Assembly (NCBI GenBank): GCA_047601745.1
Contig: JASGIS010000001.1
Span: forward strand, 6,138,001-6,202,000
Source: JAKPAM01 sp047601745
GTDB lineage: Bacteria > Pseudomonadota > Gammaproteobacteria > Burkholderiales > Burkholderiaceae_E
DNA: 64,000 bases
Direction of reading: 5' to 3'
Part shown: positions 18,158 through 26,433 of the stretch, piece after piece
Position numbering within the stretch: the first letter of the stretch is position 1
Layout of the letters: every line of letters begins with the position of its first letter
Program-made: the position numbers and the translations under genes
Notes under the pieces: generated by a model
Seen by the model: only the letters and a program-made list of their open reading frames with translations
Database searches by the model: none
Told to the model about the DNA's origin: nothing

Positions 18158-18922
18158 ATGCAATTGAAGGACAAAGTGGTGCTGGTGACCGGCGGCGCGT
18201 CCGGCCTGGGCGGCGCGACCGCCCGCATGGCGGCCGAGCAAGGCGCTCGCGTGCTGATCGCCGACCTGAACGAAGAACTGGGCAACCAGCATGCGAAGGC
18301 GATCGGCGCCGGCGCGCAGTTCGTCAAGTGCGACGTATCGTCCGAAGCCGATGGCCAGGCGGCCGTCGACGCGGCCGTCAAGCTCGGCCAACTGGTCGCG
18401 CTGGTCAATTGCGCGGGCATCGGCGTCGCGATGAAGACGATCGGCAAGGACGGGCCGCATCCGCTGCACGCGTTCACCCGCGTGCTCAACGTCAACCTGA
18501 TCGGCAGCTTCAACATGCTGCGGCTGGCGGCCGCGGCGATGGCGAGCAACGAGCCGAACGCCGACGGCGAACGCGGCGTCATCATCAACACCGCGTCGGT
18601 GGCCGCGTACGACGGCCAGATCGGCCAGGCCGCGTACTCGGCGTCCAAGGGCGGGATCGTCGGCATGACGCTGCCGATCGCGCGCGATCTGGCCCGCGAC
18701 GGCATCCGCGTCGTGACGATCGCGCCCGGCCTGTTCCTGACGCCGATGATGAAGAGCCTGCCCGAAGAGGCGCAGATCTCGCTGGGCAAGCAGGTGCCGT
18801 TCCCGTCGCGGCTCGGACGGCCCGAGGAATACGCGTTGCTCGCGCAGCAGATCATCGCCAACCCGATGCTCAACGGCGAGACGATCCGTCTCGACGGCGC
18901 GATCCGCATGGCGCCGAAGTGA
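18158..18922 (+). CDS. Short-chain dehydrogenase, 3-hydroxyacyl-CoA dehydrogenase type II-like
   Basis: 254 residues from the ATG at 18158 (Shine-Dalgarno aaggag at 18145-18150). An NAD(P)-dependent Rossmann enzyme: VTGGASGLGGATARM for cofactor binding, Asp in ADLN suggesting NAD, NCAGIG, the catalytic Ser in INTASVAAYDGQIGQ, and YSASKGG with the catalytic Tyr and Lys. The VAAYDGQIGQ context and the C-terminal MLNGETIRLDGAIRMAPK are typical of the HSD17B10-like 3-hydroxyacyl-CoA/2-methyl-3-hydroxybutyryl-CoA dehydrogenases of fatty acid and isoleucine breakdown. The stop codon is the first stop of a 13-copy tandem repeat. Confidence 0.85.
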   Translation: MQLKDKVVLVTGGASGLGGATARMAAEQGARVLIADLNEELGNQHAKAIGAGAQFVKCDVSSEADGQAAVDAAVKLGQLVALVNCAGIGVAMKTIGKDGPHPLHAFTRVLNVNLIGSFNMLRLAAAAMASNEPNADGERGVIINTASVAAYDGQIGQAAYSASKGGIVGMTLPIARDLARDGIRVVTIAPGLFLTPMMKSLPEEAQISLGKQVPFPSRLGRPEEYALLAQQIIANPMLNGETIRLDGAIRMAPK

Positions 18923-19139
18923 TTCCCCGCGCCAAGCGATCCACTGCCCTAAGTGATTCGCTGCCCTAAGTGATTCGCTGCCCTGAGTGATTCGCTGCCC
19001 TGAGTGATTCGCTGCCCTGAGTGATTCGCTGCCCTGAGTGATTCGCCGCCCTGAGTGATTCGCCGCCCTGAGTGATTCGCCGCCCTGAGTGATTCGCTGT
19101 TCCAAGTGATCCGCCGCCCTGAGTGATCCGCTGCCCCAT
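18919..19139 (+). repeat. Minisatellite, 13 copies of a 17-bp unit, anchored on the SDR stop codon
   Basis: Exactly thirteen 17-bp units with consensus gtgattcgctgccctga fill 221 bases without spacers. Unit starts are at 18919, 18936, 18953 and so on every 17 bases to 19123. The first, most diverged unit contains the SDR stop codon (TGA at 18920-18922). Since 17 is not a multiple of three, the array cycles through all frames. On the minus strand it is open and reads as a 17-residue repeat (SESLRAANHSGQRITQG), which I do not take to be a gene. Confidence 0.95.
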
Positions 19140-19149
19140 CGCGGCGGAC

Positions 19150-19304
19150 TGACCGGGCGGCGCCAGCCTCGCTTCGCACCAGCGCGCGAGCGCCGGCAGG
19201 CGGGCATCGGCGTCGAACGCGCCGACGATCTGCAGGCCCACCGGAAACCCCGCTGCCCGTCCCATCGGCATCGGCATCGGCATCGTCAGCGCCGACGGAG
19301 GAAG
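19150..19304 (-). pseudogene. Remnant of an amidase-family gene (C-terminal end only)
   Basis: The minus strand reads LPPSALTMPMPMPMGRAAGF and then PVGLQIVGAFDADARLPAL, followed by an Ala/Arg-rich helix. PMG-x-GxPVGLQIVG is the C-terminal signature of GatA/AtzF-type amidases. An in-frame TGA lies directly upstream (just above 19304), and no other part of an amidase is found in the 134 bases before the KTSC gene. The 3' end runs into the 17-bp repeat array. I read it as a decayed fragment, with a short MP repeat inside the motif. Confidence 0.55.
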
Positions 19305-19438
19305 TCAGCGGTGGATTGGGTCTGTAATGACTAAATTTGCGTAGGTATGACGGAACGGTGTCTGCGTTCATCACGAAGTGCACGGGACCGGTGGGCCAAG
19401 TATCATGCCCGCACGACCACGGCCACCGGAGAACGAGC

Positions 19439-19699
19439 TTGAAACGCCAACCGCTATCCGGATCGAAACTGCGCTCGGCCGGCTACGACGAACGGCTCCA
19501 GCACCTGGAGATCGAATTCGCCGACCGCAGCGTGCGACGCTACAAGGGCGTACCCGCCGAGGTATGGCGGCGATTGCTGTCGGCCCCGACGCCGTACAGC
19601 TATTTCGAGGACCGGATCGCCGACGAGTACCCGTCGGAGCCGGCCAGCGCCGATGCGCCGGCCGACGCTCGCTCCCGCCTCGACGACCTGTTCCGGTGA
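19439..19699 (+). CDS. KTSC domain protein
   Basis: 86 residues. I chose the TTG at 19439, which has a ggag Shine-Dalgarno at 19428-19431; the frame opens 34 codons earlier with unconserved residues. The KTSC fold is visible from residue 8: SKLRSAGYDERLQHLEIEF, then VRRYKGVPAEVWRRLL and YSYFEDRIADEYP. The name-giving KTSC tetrad is not intact, so it is a divergent member. The function of the domain is unclear, with RNA binding or an enzyme-associated role proposed. It ends 22 bases before earP on the same strand and may be co-transcribed. Confidence 0.7.
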   Translation: MKRQPLSGSKLRSAGYDERLQHLEIEFADRSVRRYKGVPAEVWRRLLSAPTPYSYFEDRIADEYPSEPASADAPADARSRLDDLFR

Positions 19700-19721
19700 A
19701 CGCATCGGACATCGGCCGCGG

Positions 19722-21062
19722 ATGACCGACGGATCGCCGCGACTGCGCGTCGCGCTGTACTGCCGGGTCGTCGACAACGTCGGTGACGCCGGCGTCTGCT
19801 GGAGGCTCGCGCGTCAGCTCGTCGCCGAACACGGCTGCGACGTCACGCTGTATGTCGACCGGCTGGACGTCATGCGGCCGCTGTGGCCGACCGACGCCGC
19901 TCTGGTCCCGCCGCCCCGCGATACCGGCGACACCCGTGATACCCCCGACACGCACCAAACCCACGCCGACGCCGACGCCGACGCCGACGCCAACGCCAAC
20001 GCCAACGCCAACGCCAACGCCAACGCCAACGCCCCCCAAGATTCTGCGCGCGATCCGGCCGACGCCACGGTCATCGACGGGGTCCGCGTCCGTCCCTGGC
20101 CCGCCGACGACGCGCGTCCGCCGGTCGCCGACGTGCTGCTGTCGACGTTCGGCTGCGAGCTGCCGGACGCCGTCCGGCGCGGGCTCGGCCCGGCGGCTCG
20201 CGACGCGGATGGCGATGCACGGCCGATATGGATCAACGTCGAGCACCTGAGCGCCGAGCCTTGGGTCGAATCCGCGCATCGGTGCCCATCGGTCAAGCCC
20301 GCCGACGGCGCGGTCGAGCACTATTTCTTCCCCGGCTTCACTGCCGCGACCGGCGGCCTGCTGCGCGAGGCCGACCTGCCGCAGCGCCAGGCGGCGCTGG
20401 CCGAACCCGCGGCGCGCGAGGCGCGGCTGCGCGAACTCGGCGCGCCGCCGGCCGACGCGGGCGCCGCCCCGGTCACGATCTCGCTGTTCTGCTACCCGGT
20501 CGACATCGTCGCTGAGCTGCTCGAATGCCTGGCCGCGCATTCGCGGCCGGTGCGCCTGTTGGTCCCCGAAGGGGTCGCGAGCGCGGCACTCGCGCGTTAC
20601 TTCGGACGCCCGCTGACCCGGGACGGCGGGCCGCTGGCGCGCGGTGCGTTGCAGGCGGCGGCCTTGCGCTGGCTCGATCAGCGCGGCTACGACGATCTGC
20701 TGCATGCGTGCGCGTTGAACTTCGTCCGCGGCGAAGACTCTTGGATCCGGGCCCACTGGGCGGGGCGCCCGTTCGTCTGGCAGCCCTACCCGCAGGACGA
20801 CGCGACGCGCCGGATCAAGCTCGACGCGTGGCTCGATCGCCTGACCGCCGATTGGCCCGGGCAGGCAGCCGAAGCGACCCGGACGCTGCATCACGCGTGG
20901 ATCGGCGACGGCCGGGTCGGCGACGCCTGGCCGGGCTTCGCCCGGTACGCGTTCGACGCGGCCGGGGCCGCGCGCTGGCAGGCGTTCCAGTCGTCGCTGC
21001 GGCGACAGCCGGACCTGGCCGGCCAACTGATCGAATTTACACGCGCGCTGGCCTCAAGCTAG
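19722..21062 (+). CDS. earP: EF-P arginine-32 rhamnosyltransferase EarP
   Basis: 446 residues. EarP attaches rhamnose from dTDP-L-rhamnose to Arg32 of elongation factor P, which is encoded next. Homology starts at the ATG at 19722 with LRVALYCRVVDNVGDAGVCWRLARQL, the N-terminal GT-B half. The C-terminal half carries the nucleotide-sugar site with FVRGEDSWIRAHWAGRPFVWQPYPQ. The protein is some 60 residues longer than usual because an Asp-Ala/Asn-Ala repeat and a Pro/Thr-rich stretch (about residues 65-110) are inserted in a surface loop after DAALVPP. Confidence 0.93.
   Translation: MTDGSPRLRVALYCRVVDNVGDAGVCWRLARQLVAEHGCDVTLYVDRLDVMRPLWPTDAALVPPPRDTGDTRDTPDTHQTHADADADADANANANANANANANAPQDSARDPADATVIDGVRVRPWPADDARPPVADVLLSTFGCELPDAVRRGLGPAARDADGDARPIWINVEHLSAEPWVESAHRCPSVKPADGAVEHYFFPGFTAATGGLLREADLPQRQAALAEPAAREARLRELGAPPADAGAAPVTISLFCYPVDIVAELLECLAAHSRPVRLLVPEGVASAALARYFGRPLTRDGGPLARGALQAAALRWLDQRGYDDLLHACALNFVRGEDSWIRAHWAGRPFVWQPYPQDDATRRIKLDAWLDRLTADWPGQAAEATRTLHHAWIGDGRVGDAWPGFARYAFDAAGAARWQAFQSSLRRQPDLAGQLIEFTRALASS
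19965..20033 (+). repeat. Coding hexanucleotide repeat inside earP
   Basis: Tandem gccgac (four copies) switching to gccaac (seven copies) encode Ala-Asp then Ala-Asn dipeptides. The unit length keeps the earP frame, so gains or losses would alter loop length without destroying the protein. Confidence 0.9.
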
Positions 21063-21065
21063 AAT
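21037..21065 (+). promoter_or_regulatory. Probable sigma70 promoter of efp
   Basis: TTTACA (21037-21042), a 17-base spacer and TAGAAT (21060-21065) form a good promoter whose -10 box overlaps the earP stop codon. It would give a leader of about 155 bases before efp. Confidence 0.5.
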
Positions 21066-21227
21066 CTCGGGTTCGACTCCGCGCCGCGCCCATGCGGCGC
21101 CCATTGCGTCACCGCGCGGCGTCGCCACGGTGTCCCCGACGACGGGCCAGCCTCCGTCGCGGCCGGCGCCGTCGAATCGATACGCGAAATTTCTCGCGAA
21201 CCCCGCGAAACCTCAAGGAAACGAGCC

Positions 21228-21791
21228 ATGAAACTCGCTCAGGAACTGCGCGCCGGCAACGTCGTGATGATCGGCAAGGACCCGATGGTCGTGCAGAGGG
21301 CCGAATACAATAAGTCGGGCCGCAACGCCGCCGTCGTCAAGATGAAGCTGAAGAACCTGCTCAATGGCTCGGGCACCGAAACCGTCTACAAGGCCGACGA
21401 GAAGTTCGACGTGCTGGTGCTCGACAAGCGCGAGGTCAGCTATTCGTACTTCGCCGATCCGATGTACGTGTTCATGGACGCCGAGTACAACCAGTACGAG
21501 GTCGAAGCCGAGAGCATGGGCGACGCGCTGAACTACATCGACGACGGCATGCCGTGCGAAGTGACGTTCTACGAAGGGCGCGCGATCTCGGTCGAACTGC
21601 CGAACAGCGTCGTTCGCGAAGTCGAATACACCGAACCGGCGGTCAAGGGCGACACGTCGGGCAAGGTGCTCAAGCCCGCCCGCATCAAGCCCACGGGCTT
21701 CACGATCCAGGTGCCGGCGTTCGTGCAGATCGGCGACAAGATCGAGATCGACACGCGCACGGCTGAGTACCGCAACCGCGTCAAGGGTTGA
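21228..21791 (+). CDS. efp: Elongation factor P
   Basis: 187 residues. EF-P binds between the ribosomal P and E sites and relieves stalling at polyproline. All three beta-barrel domains are present: KOW-like 1-63, an OB domain around SYSYFADPMYVFMDAEYNQYEV, and the C-terminal domain ending VQIGDKIEIDTRTAEYRNRVKG. Arg is at position 32 (NKSGRNAAV), the residue rhamnosylated by EarP, in place of the Lys used by EpmA-type systems. The gene follows earP after 165 bases that hold a likely promoter. A caaggaaacgagcc leader provides the ribosome site. The stop codon lies at the head of a duplicated 33-bp segment. Confidence 0.96.
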   Translation: MKLAQELRAGNVVMIGKDPMVVQRAEYNKSGRNAAVVKMKLKNLLNGSGTETVYKADEKFDVLVLDKREVSYSYFADPMYVFMDAEYNQYEVEAESMGDALNYIDDGMPCEVTFYEGRAISVELPNSVVREVEYTEPAVKGDTSGKVLKPARIKPTGFTIQVPAFVQIGDKIEIDTRTAEYRNRVKG

Positions 21792-21855
21792 GAACCTGAA
21801 CGGCCGGGACGCGACGCGAGTTGAGAACCTGAACGGCCGGGACGACGCGACGCGG
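21787..21855 (+). repeat. Stop-codon-anchored direct duplication after efp
   Basis: A segment beginning gttgagaacctgaacggccg is present twice (21787-21819 and 21820-21855; the second has a 3-base insertion). The first copy contains the efp stop codon (21789-21791). A related string, attgagaacctgacggcc, covers the stop codon of the response regulator at 27136. Confidence 0.85.
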
Positions 21856-21900
21856 ATCGCGCATCGGCGGTCCGCCCGAGCGCCGGGCCTGCGATATCCG

Positions 21901-22443
21901 TCAGCCTTCGATCGCCGCCGCCCCGGCCCGTTGTTGCTCTTCGCGGGCCAGCGCCCGGCGACGCGACTGCACGCCGTGAGCCAGATTGCGCAGGATGGTC
22001 TCGCGCAGCGACTTCGGCGAGACCGGCTTGACCAGATAGCTGTTGCACCCGGCCAGCGCGCCGCGCGCCAGATCCCACGGCGACGAACGGCTGGTCAGCA
22101 TGATGACGGGCGTCGTCCTGAGTTTCGGATCGCGCTTGATATGCCTGGCGAGACGGAATCCGTCCATGCCCGGGATCACCACGTCGAGGATCGCCAGGTC
22201 GTAGCGGTACCCGCCGAGCGCCCGCAGCGCGTCGTCGGCATTGCCGACGGCCTCGGACTCGACCCCCATCCGCAGCAGCGCCAGCGACAACTGGTGACGC
22301 ACCGTCGGACTATCGTCGACGACCAGCGCCCGCGGACGCCGCGCATCGGCCTCGACATCGGCTTCCTGGGCGACGCCCGCGCTCGTCGAGCCGCGCAGGC
22401 GGTAGGTTTCCACGGTACCGTTGAAGATCGGCAAGACGTTCAT
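21901..22443 (-). CDS. Single-domain response regulator (CheY-like receiver)
   Basis: 180 residues from the ATG at 22443; the frame opens higher but the extra residues are unconserved. After a 35-residue leader a receiver domain runs from RALVVDDSPTVRHQL to the end. The acidic pair is in LVVDDS, the phospho-acceptor Asp in LAILDVVIPGMDGF, Thr/Ser in IMLTSRSSP and Lys in YLVKPVSPKSLRE. No DNA-binding or output domain is attached, and the C-terminus is an Arg/Gln-rich tail. It resembles PilG/PilH-type and CheY-like regulators. No histidine kinase is adjacent. Confidence 0.8.
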   Translation of the reverse strand: MNVLPIFNGTVETYRLRGSTSAGVAQEADVEADARRPRALVVDDSPTVRHQLSLALLRMGVESEAVGNADDALRALGGYRYDLAILDVVIPGMDGFRLARHIKRDPKLRTTPVIMLTSRSSPWDLARGALAGCNSYLVKPVSPKSLRETILRNLAHGVQSRRRALAREEQQRAGAAAIEG

Positions 22444-22673
22444 CGTGACATTCCGATTCGCCCCGTCCGCGACCGCTCCGGCAAGAACGGCCCGCCGACC
22501 GGCGATTGCCGATGATTCTAGTCGAGCCGCTTCACGATTCAACGATGTCTGTCAGATAAAGTTGATTCCAAGCAACGATTTACGGCGTTCAGTTCATCCA
22601 TCGTCGCAGCAATCGGGTTCCGATCGGCCAGTACGCGATATCGACGACGGCCGTCGAGCGGGCTCGCGGACCG

Positions 22674-23039
22674 TCAGCGGGTGATCGTCGTCGCGGGGGT
22701 CGCAGGCGTAGCGGGTGTCGCGCCGTCCGGCGCCGGTGAAACGGCGCCGAGGTCTTCGACCGTCAGATCGTTGTCGCGGGCGAAGGCGACCATGAACTGG
22801 TAGGCCATCGGCTCGATCTGGTTGAGCCTCCCATCGACCCTGACGCAGCGCAGGTCGCCGCGCAGACTCGGCATCACGTACGGCGAATAACCGAGATGGG
22901 CCGCCTGCACGCGGGCACCGGGCCGGTACGAGGCCATCACGCCGCCGATCCGCTCGGCCCAATCGCTGGGTCGAAAGACCTTGCCCGCCGTCGTCAAGCC
23001 GACGATCAGGAACGATCGTGCCACCGGTCTTTCGATCAT
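22674..23039 (-). CDS. DUF3579 family protein
   Basis: 121 residues from the ATG at 23039. The core IVGLTTAGKVFRPSDWAERI, then LGYSPYVMP, CVRVDGRLNQIEPMAYQFM and FARDNDLTVEDL match DUF3579, a small betaproteobacterial family of unknown function. The C-terminal 20 residues are a Thr-Pro-Ala repeat encoded by four 9-bp units (22687-22722) just before the stop. It is divergent from argD, an arrangement I know from other Burkholderiales. Confidence 0.8.
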   Translation of the reverse strand: MIERPVARSFLIVGLTTAGKVFRPSDWAERIGGVMASYRPGARVQAAHLGYSPYVMPSLRGDLRCVRVDGRLNQIEPMAYQFMVAFARDNDLTVEDLGAVSPAPDGATPATPATPATTITR

Positions 23040-23283
23040 TGCGAACGAGTCTGCCGTGGAAGAGAAATGCGCGGGAGGAACGCGCGGGGAGGAGATCGAC
23101 CACAGGCGGCCGTCCGGTCCCCGGACGCTTCCGCACTATGGCATCGGATTCCATTATATCCCCTGTAAAATTTGTCCCCTACAATTTGTCACTCAGAACA
23201 ACGGCGGCGAACCCGCCGTTGATCATTTGAACAACCCGCGTTCGATCCACCACAGCGGACGCTTCACGCCCCCCGGAGCACGT
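23040..23283. promoter_or_regulatory. Divergent promoter region between DUF3579 gene and argD
   Basis: The segment 23150-23195 is sharply AT-rich. It holds a perfect minus-strand TATAAT (23153-23158) and two copies of aatttgtc (ends at 23176 and 23190, 14 bases apart), one after TGTAAA and one after TACA. These could be -10 boxes for argD or binding sites for a regulator on one helix face. A ggag ribosome site lies before the argD ATG. Confidence 0.45.
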
Positions 23284-24474
23284 ATGGCCGCCACCACGCC
23301 CTTGATGTCGACCTATGGACGCCAGCCCGTCGCGTTCACGCACGGCGACGGCGCGATCCTGTACGACGCGAGCGGCAAGCGCTACCTCGACGCGCTGTCG
23401 GGCATCGCCGTCAACACGCTCGGCCACGCGCACCCGAAGCTGGTGCAGGCGCTGCGCGAGCAGGTCGGCCGGATCATCCACTCGTCGAACCTGTTCGAGG
23501 TGCCGCTGCAGACGGCGCTGGGCGAGCGCCTGGTCGCGCTGTCCGGGATGACCAATGCGTTCTTCTGCAACTCGGGCCTCGAAGCCAACGAAGCGGCGAT
23601 CAAGCTCGCCCGCCTGCACGGCCATGCGCGCGGCATCGAGCGTCCCGAGATCATCGTCTACGAAAAGGCGTTCCACGGCCGTTCGCTGGCGACGCTGTCG
23701 GCGACCGGCAACGCCAAGGTCCAGAAGGGCTTCGAACCGCTGGTCGAGGGTTTCGTGCGCGTGCCGCTCGACGACATCGACGCGCTGCGCAAGCTGGCGG
23801 CCGAGCGCCCGTCGATCAGCGCGGTCTTCCTCGAAGCGATCCAGGGCGAAGGCGGCATCCACGCGTTCCACCTCGATTACCTGCGCCAGGTGCGCGAGCT
23901 GTGCGACCAGAACGACTGGCTGCTGATGATCGACGAGGTCCAGTGCGGCACCGGCCGCACCGGCAAGTGGTTCGCGCACCAGTGGGCCGGCATCCTGCCC
24001 GACGTGATGCCGCTGGCCAAAGGCCTGGGATCGGGCGTGCCGATCGGTGCCGTGCTGGCGCACGGCAAGGCCGCCGAACTGTTCAAGCCCGGCAGCCACG
24101 GCACCACGTTCGGCGGCAACCCGCTGGCGATGCGGGCCGGGCTGACGACGCTGCAGGTGATGGAGGAAGAAGGCCTGCTCGCCAACGCGGCCGAGATCGG
24201 CGGCTACCTGAGGACACGCCTGGAAAACGATCTGAAACCGACCGGCATGCTGCGCGAGGTCCGCGGCCGCGGCCTGATGATCGGCGTCGAGCTGGACCGT
24301 CCGTGCGGCGAGCTGGTCGCCTCGGCACTGCAGGCGGGCCTGATCATCAACGTCACCGCCGACACCGTCATTCGCCTGCTGCCGCCGCTGATCTTCAGCA
24401 AGGCCAACGCCGACGAACTGGTCGACAAGCTCGTCCCGCTGATCCGGCAATTGCCGCCCGCCAGAGGCTCGTGA
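23284..24474 (+). CDS. argD: Acetylornithine aminotransferase
   Basis: 396 residues. A PLP enzyme that converts N-acetylglutamate semialdehyde and glutamate to N-acetylornithine in arginine synthesis. The family may also act on succinyl-diaminopimelate. The start ATG at 23284 has the Shine-Dalgarno ggag. Motifs: YLDALSGIAVNTLGHAHP, FFCNSGLEANEAAIKLAR, the PLP aspartate in LLMIDEVQCGTGRTG, the Schiff-base Lys in MPLAKGLGSGVPIGA and the phosphate contact HGTTFGGNPLA. Only one base separates its stop from argF, so the two form an operon. Confidence 0.94.
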   Translation: MAATTPLMSTYGRQPVAFTHGDGAILYDASGKRYLDALSGIAVNTLGHAHPKLVQALREQVGRIIHSSNLFEVPLQTALGERLVALSGMTNAFFCNSGLEANEAAIKLARLHGHARGIERPEIIVYEKAFHGRSLATLSATGNAKVQKGFEPLVEGFVRVPLDDIDALRKLAAERPSISAVFLEAIQGEGGIHAFHLDYLRQVRELCDQNDWLLMIDEVQCGTGRTGKWFAHQWAGILPDVMPLAKGLGSGVPIGAVLAHGKAAELFKPGSHGTTFGGNPLAMRAGLTTLQVMEEEGLLANAAEIGGYLRTRLENDLKPTGMLREVRGRGLMIGVELDRPCGELVASALQAGLIINVTADTVIRLLPPLIFSKANADELVDKLVPLIRQLPPARGS

Positions 24475-24475
24475 C

Positions 24476-25393
24476 ATGACGATTCGCCACTTTCTCCAGT
24501 TCAAGGATTTCTCGCGGCACGAGATCGAAACGCTGTTCACGCGCACGCGGATCATCAAGGACCGCTTCAAGCGCTACCAGCCCTATCATCCTTGCGTCGA
24601 CCGCTCGCTGGTCATGATCTTCGAGAAGGCCAGCACGCGCACCCGCCTGTCGTTCGAAGCGGGCTTCCAGCAACTGGGCGGCACGGCGATCTACCTGAAC
24701 ACCCGCGATTCGCAGCTCGGCCGCGGCGAACCGGTCGAGGACGCCGCGCAGGTGATCTCGCGGATGTGCGACGTCGTGATGATCCGCACGTTCGAGCAGT
24801 CGATCATCGAACGCTTCGCCGCGCACTCGCGCGTCCCCGTCATCAACGGGCTGACCAACGAATACCATCCGTGCCAGATCCTCGCCGACATGCATACGTT
24901 CTTCGAGCATCGCGGCTCGATCAGCGGCAAGACCGTCGCCTGGATCGGTGACTCGAACAACATGCTGTACACGTGGCTGCAGGCTGCCGAGCTGTTCGAC
25001 TTCAGCGTGCACGTGTCCAGCCCGCCCGGCTACCAGGTCGACCCGGCGATGGCCGGCTCGTCGATCCGCTGCCTGCGCTCGTTCGACGATCCGATGGAAG
25101 CGGCCCGGGGCGCCCATCTGGTGACGACGGACGTCTGGACCAGCATGGGATTCGAAGCCGAGAACGAGGAGCGCCTGCGCGCGTTCGCCGATTATCAGGT
25201 CGACGCCGAAATGATGGCGGTGGCGGCACCCGACGCGCTGTTCATGCACTGCCTGCCCGCCCATCGCGGCGAGGAGGTCAGCGCCGAGGTCATCGACGGG
25301 CCGCAGTCGGTGGTCTGGGACGAAGCCGAGAACCGGCTGCACGTGCAGAAGGCGCTGCTGGAGTTTCTGGTCGTGGGCCCGGTCGACGACTGA
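24476..25393 (+). CDS. argF: Ornithine carbamoyltransferase
   Basis: 305 residues. It makes citrulline from ornithine and carbamoyl phosphate. The carbamoyl-phosphate site STRTRLSFE is at 55-63, the HPCQ motif is in EYHPCQILADM, and the ornithine-side loop with HCLPAHRGEEV is near 255. FEKASTRTR and WIGDSNNMLYTW place it firmly with anabolic OTCs. It is in an operon with argD. The last codons and the stop are the first copy of a 15-bp tandem repeat. Confidence 0.95.
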   Translation: MTIRHFLQFKDFSRHEIETLFTRTRIIKDRFKRYQPYHPCVDRSLVMIFEKASTRTRLSFEAGFQQLGGTAIYLNTRDSQLGRGEPVEDAAQVISRMCDVVMIRTFEQSIIERFAAHSRVPVINGLTNEYHPCQILADMHTFFEHRGSISGKTVAWIGDSNNMLYTWLQAAELFDFSVHVSSPPGYQVDPAMAGSSIRCLRSFDDPMEAARGAHLVTTDVWTSMGFEAENEERLRAFADYQVDAEMMAVAAPDALFMHCLPAHRGEEVSAEVIDGPQSVVWDEAENRLHVQKALLEFLVVGPVDD

Positions 25394-25455
25394 CCGGTCG
25401 ACGACTGACCGGTCAACGGCTGACCGGTCGACGACCGACCGGTCCGCACTGATCG
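25381..25455 (+). repeat. Stop-codon-anchored tandem repeat at the argF 3' end, 15-bp unit
   Basis: Four units of ggtcgacgactgacc run 25381-25440 (the third and fourth are variants), with a degenerate fifth to 25455. The first unit encodes the last Val-Asp-Asp and the argF stop. Because 15 is a multiple of three, units two and three put further TGA codons in the same frame. Confidence 0.9.
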
Positions 25456-25559
25456 CGATTCGTAGCGATCGATCTGTACGATCGGATGCCGTCGATCGGG
25501 CCGGCGCAAGCCGACACGGACGGCTGGGGCGGCGCGAGAGCCGCCCCCTGTCTCGGCGA

Positions 25560-26177
25560 TCACGACAGGTGATCGGCCATCCGCTGCGCCAGGCGCTTGC
25601 GCGCGCGGTGCAGGCGCACCCAGCAGTTCGCCTCGGTGATGTCGAGGCGGCGGCAGACCTCTTCGGTCGCGACGCCGTCCAGCGCCTGCATCGTGAACAC
25701 TTCCTTCAGCGTCGGCGGCAGCGCCTCGATCTCGTGGACCAGGCGATCGCGCATATGCCGGCGCGCGACTTCGGCGAACGGATCCGAATCGTCGCTGAAC
25801 ACGATCGGCTCGGGCCGCACCTGCCGTTCCCAGGCCGTGTCGTTCCAGGAATTGGAGCCGCCGTCGGCGGTCGACTCGCTGATCTCCTGCCGGACGTAGC
25901 GCAGTTCGCGGCGGAACGTATCCTGGATCTTGTGATTGAGAATACCGATCAGCCAGGTGCGCAGCGCCGACTCGCCCTTGAAGCTGTCGCTGCTGGCCAG
26001 CGCCGCGACCAGCGCATCCTGAACCGCATCCTCCGCCAGGTCCGCATCACGGATCTTGCGACGGGCGAAACGAAGCATGGCCGCCCGGTGCGCCGTCAAT
26101 TCACTCGGCAGGAGGCGTGCCGCAGGGGTCGTCTCGCGCGGATGGCCTTGAACGGTCGCCACTTGAACTTCGGTCAT
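25560..26177 (-). CDS. ECF-family RNA polymerase sigma factor
   Basis: 205 residues from the ATG at 26177, with an aaggag-type site before it. Region 2 spans about 25-95 with RDADLAEDAVQDALVAAL and LRTWLIGILNHKIQDTFRREL. Region 4 spans about 150-200 with LPPTLKEVFTMQALDGVATEEVCRRL and the recognition helix EANCWVRLHRARKRLAQRM. The 50-residue linker contains WNDTAWERQVRPEPIVF, typical of the TIGR02943-type stress sigma factors. No anti-sigma gene is next to it in the visible neighbourhood. The region downstream of argF is convergent with it. Confidence 0.87.
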   Translation of the reverse strand: MTEVQVATVQGHPRETTPAARLLPSELTAHRAAMLRFARRKIRDADLAEDAVQDALVAALASSDSFKGESALRTWLIGILNHKIQDTFRRELRYVRQEISESTADGGSNSWNDTAWERQVRPEPIVFSDDSDPFAEVARRHMRDRLVHEIEALPPTLKEVFTMQALDGVATEEVCRRLDITEANCWVRLHRARKRLAQRMADHLS

Positions 26178-26433
26178 GGATAACTCCTTCTGGGTTCAGA
26201 TGCGTGGAGCCAGTCTGACCGCCCGTTCTTTCAAAACGATCACGCAAAAGTCTCGATTTCATAACAAATGGGAACCGCATGTAACGCGGCTTACATTCGT
26301 GCGACCAGAGCGCCGAATCGCGTCATCGGCCTATTGACCAACACCGATCCGTAAGCCAGTCGCCGGCACGGAAACAGAAGAAGAATCTCTGCCTTGGGCT
26401 GCTGCTATGCTTTGCGTTTCGCCGGAGGCGTCG
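26178..26433. promoter_or_regulatory. Divergent control region between ECF sigma gene and response regulator
   Basis: 256 bases with a lower GC content than the flanks, notably 26225-26300 (ttcaaaacgatcacgcaaaa, then catttcataac-like sequence). It must hold the promoters of both genes, but I cannot assign boxes with confidence. A short ATG-started extension of the regulator (from 26407) lies in it. Confidence 0.4.

Noticed and set aside
18919..19139. CRISPR array
   Set aside because: The units are 17 bp and directly adjacent, with no spacers and no cas genes.
18949..19383. Minus-strand ORF with 17-residue repeats (SESLRAANHSGQRITQG)
   Set aside because: The repeat protein is only a translation of the 17-bp DNA array, which stays open because 51 bases make a full cycle. 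It has no ribosome site and no homology apart from the amidase fragment in another frame.
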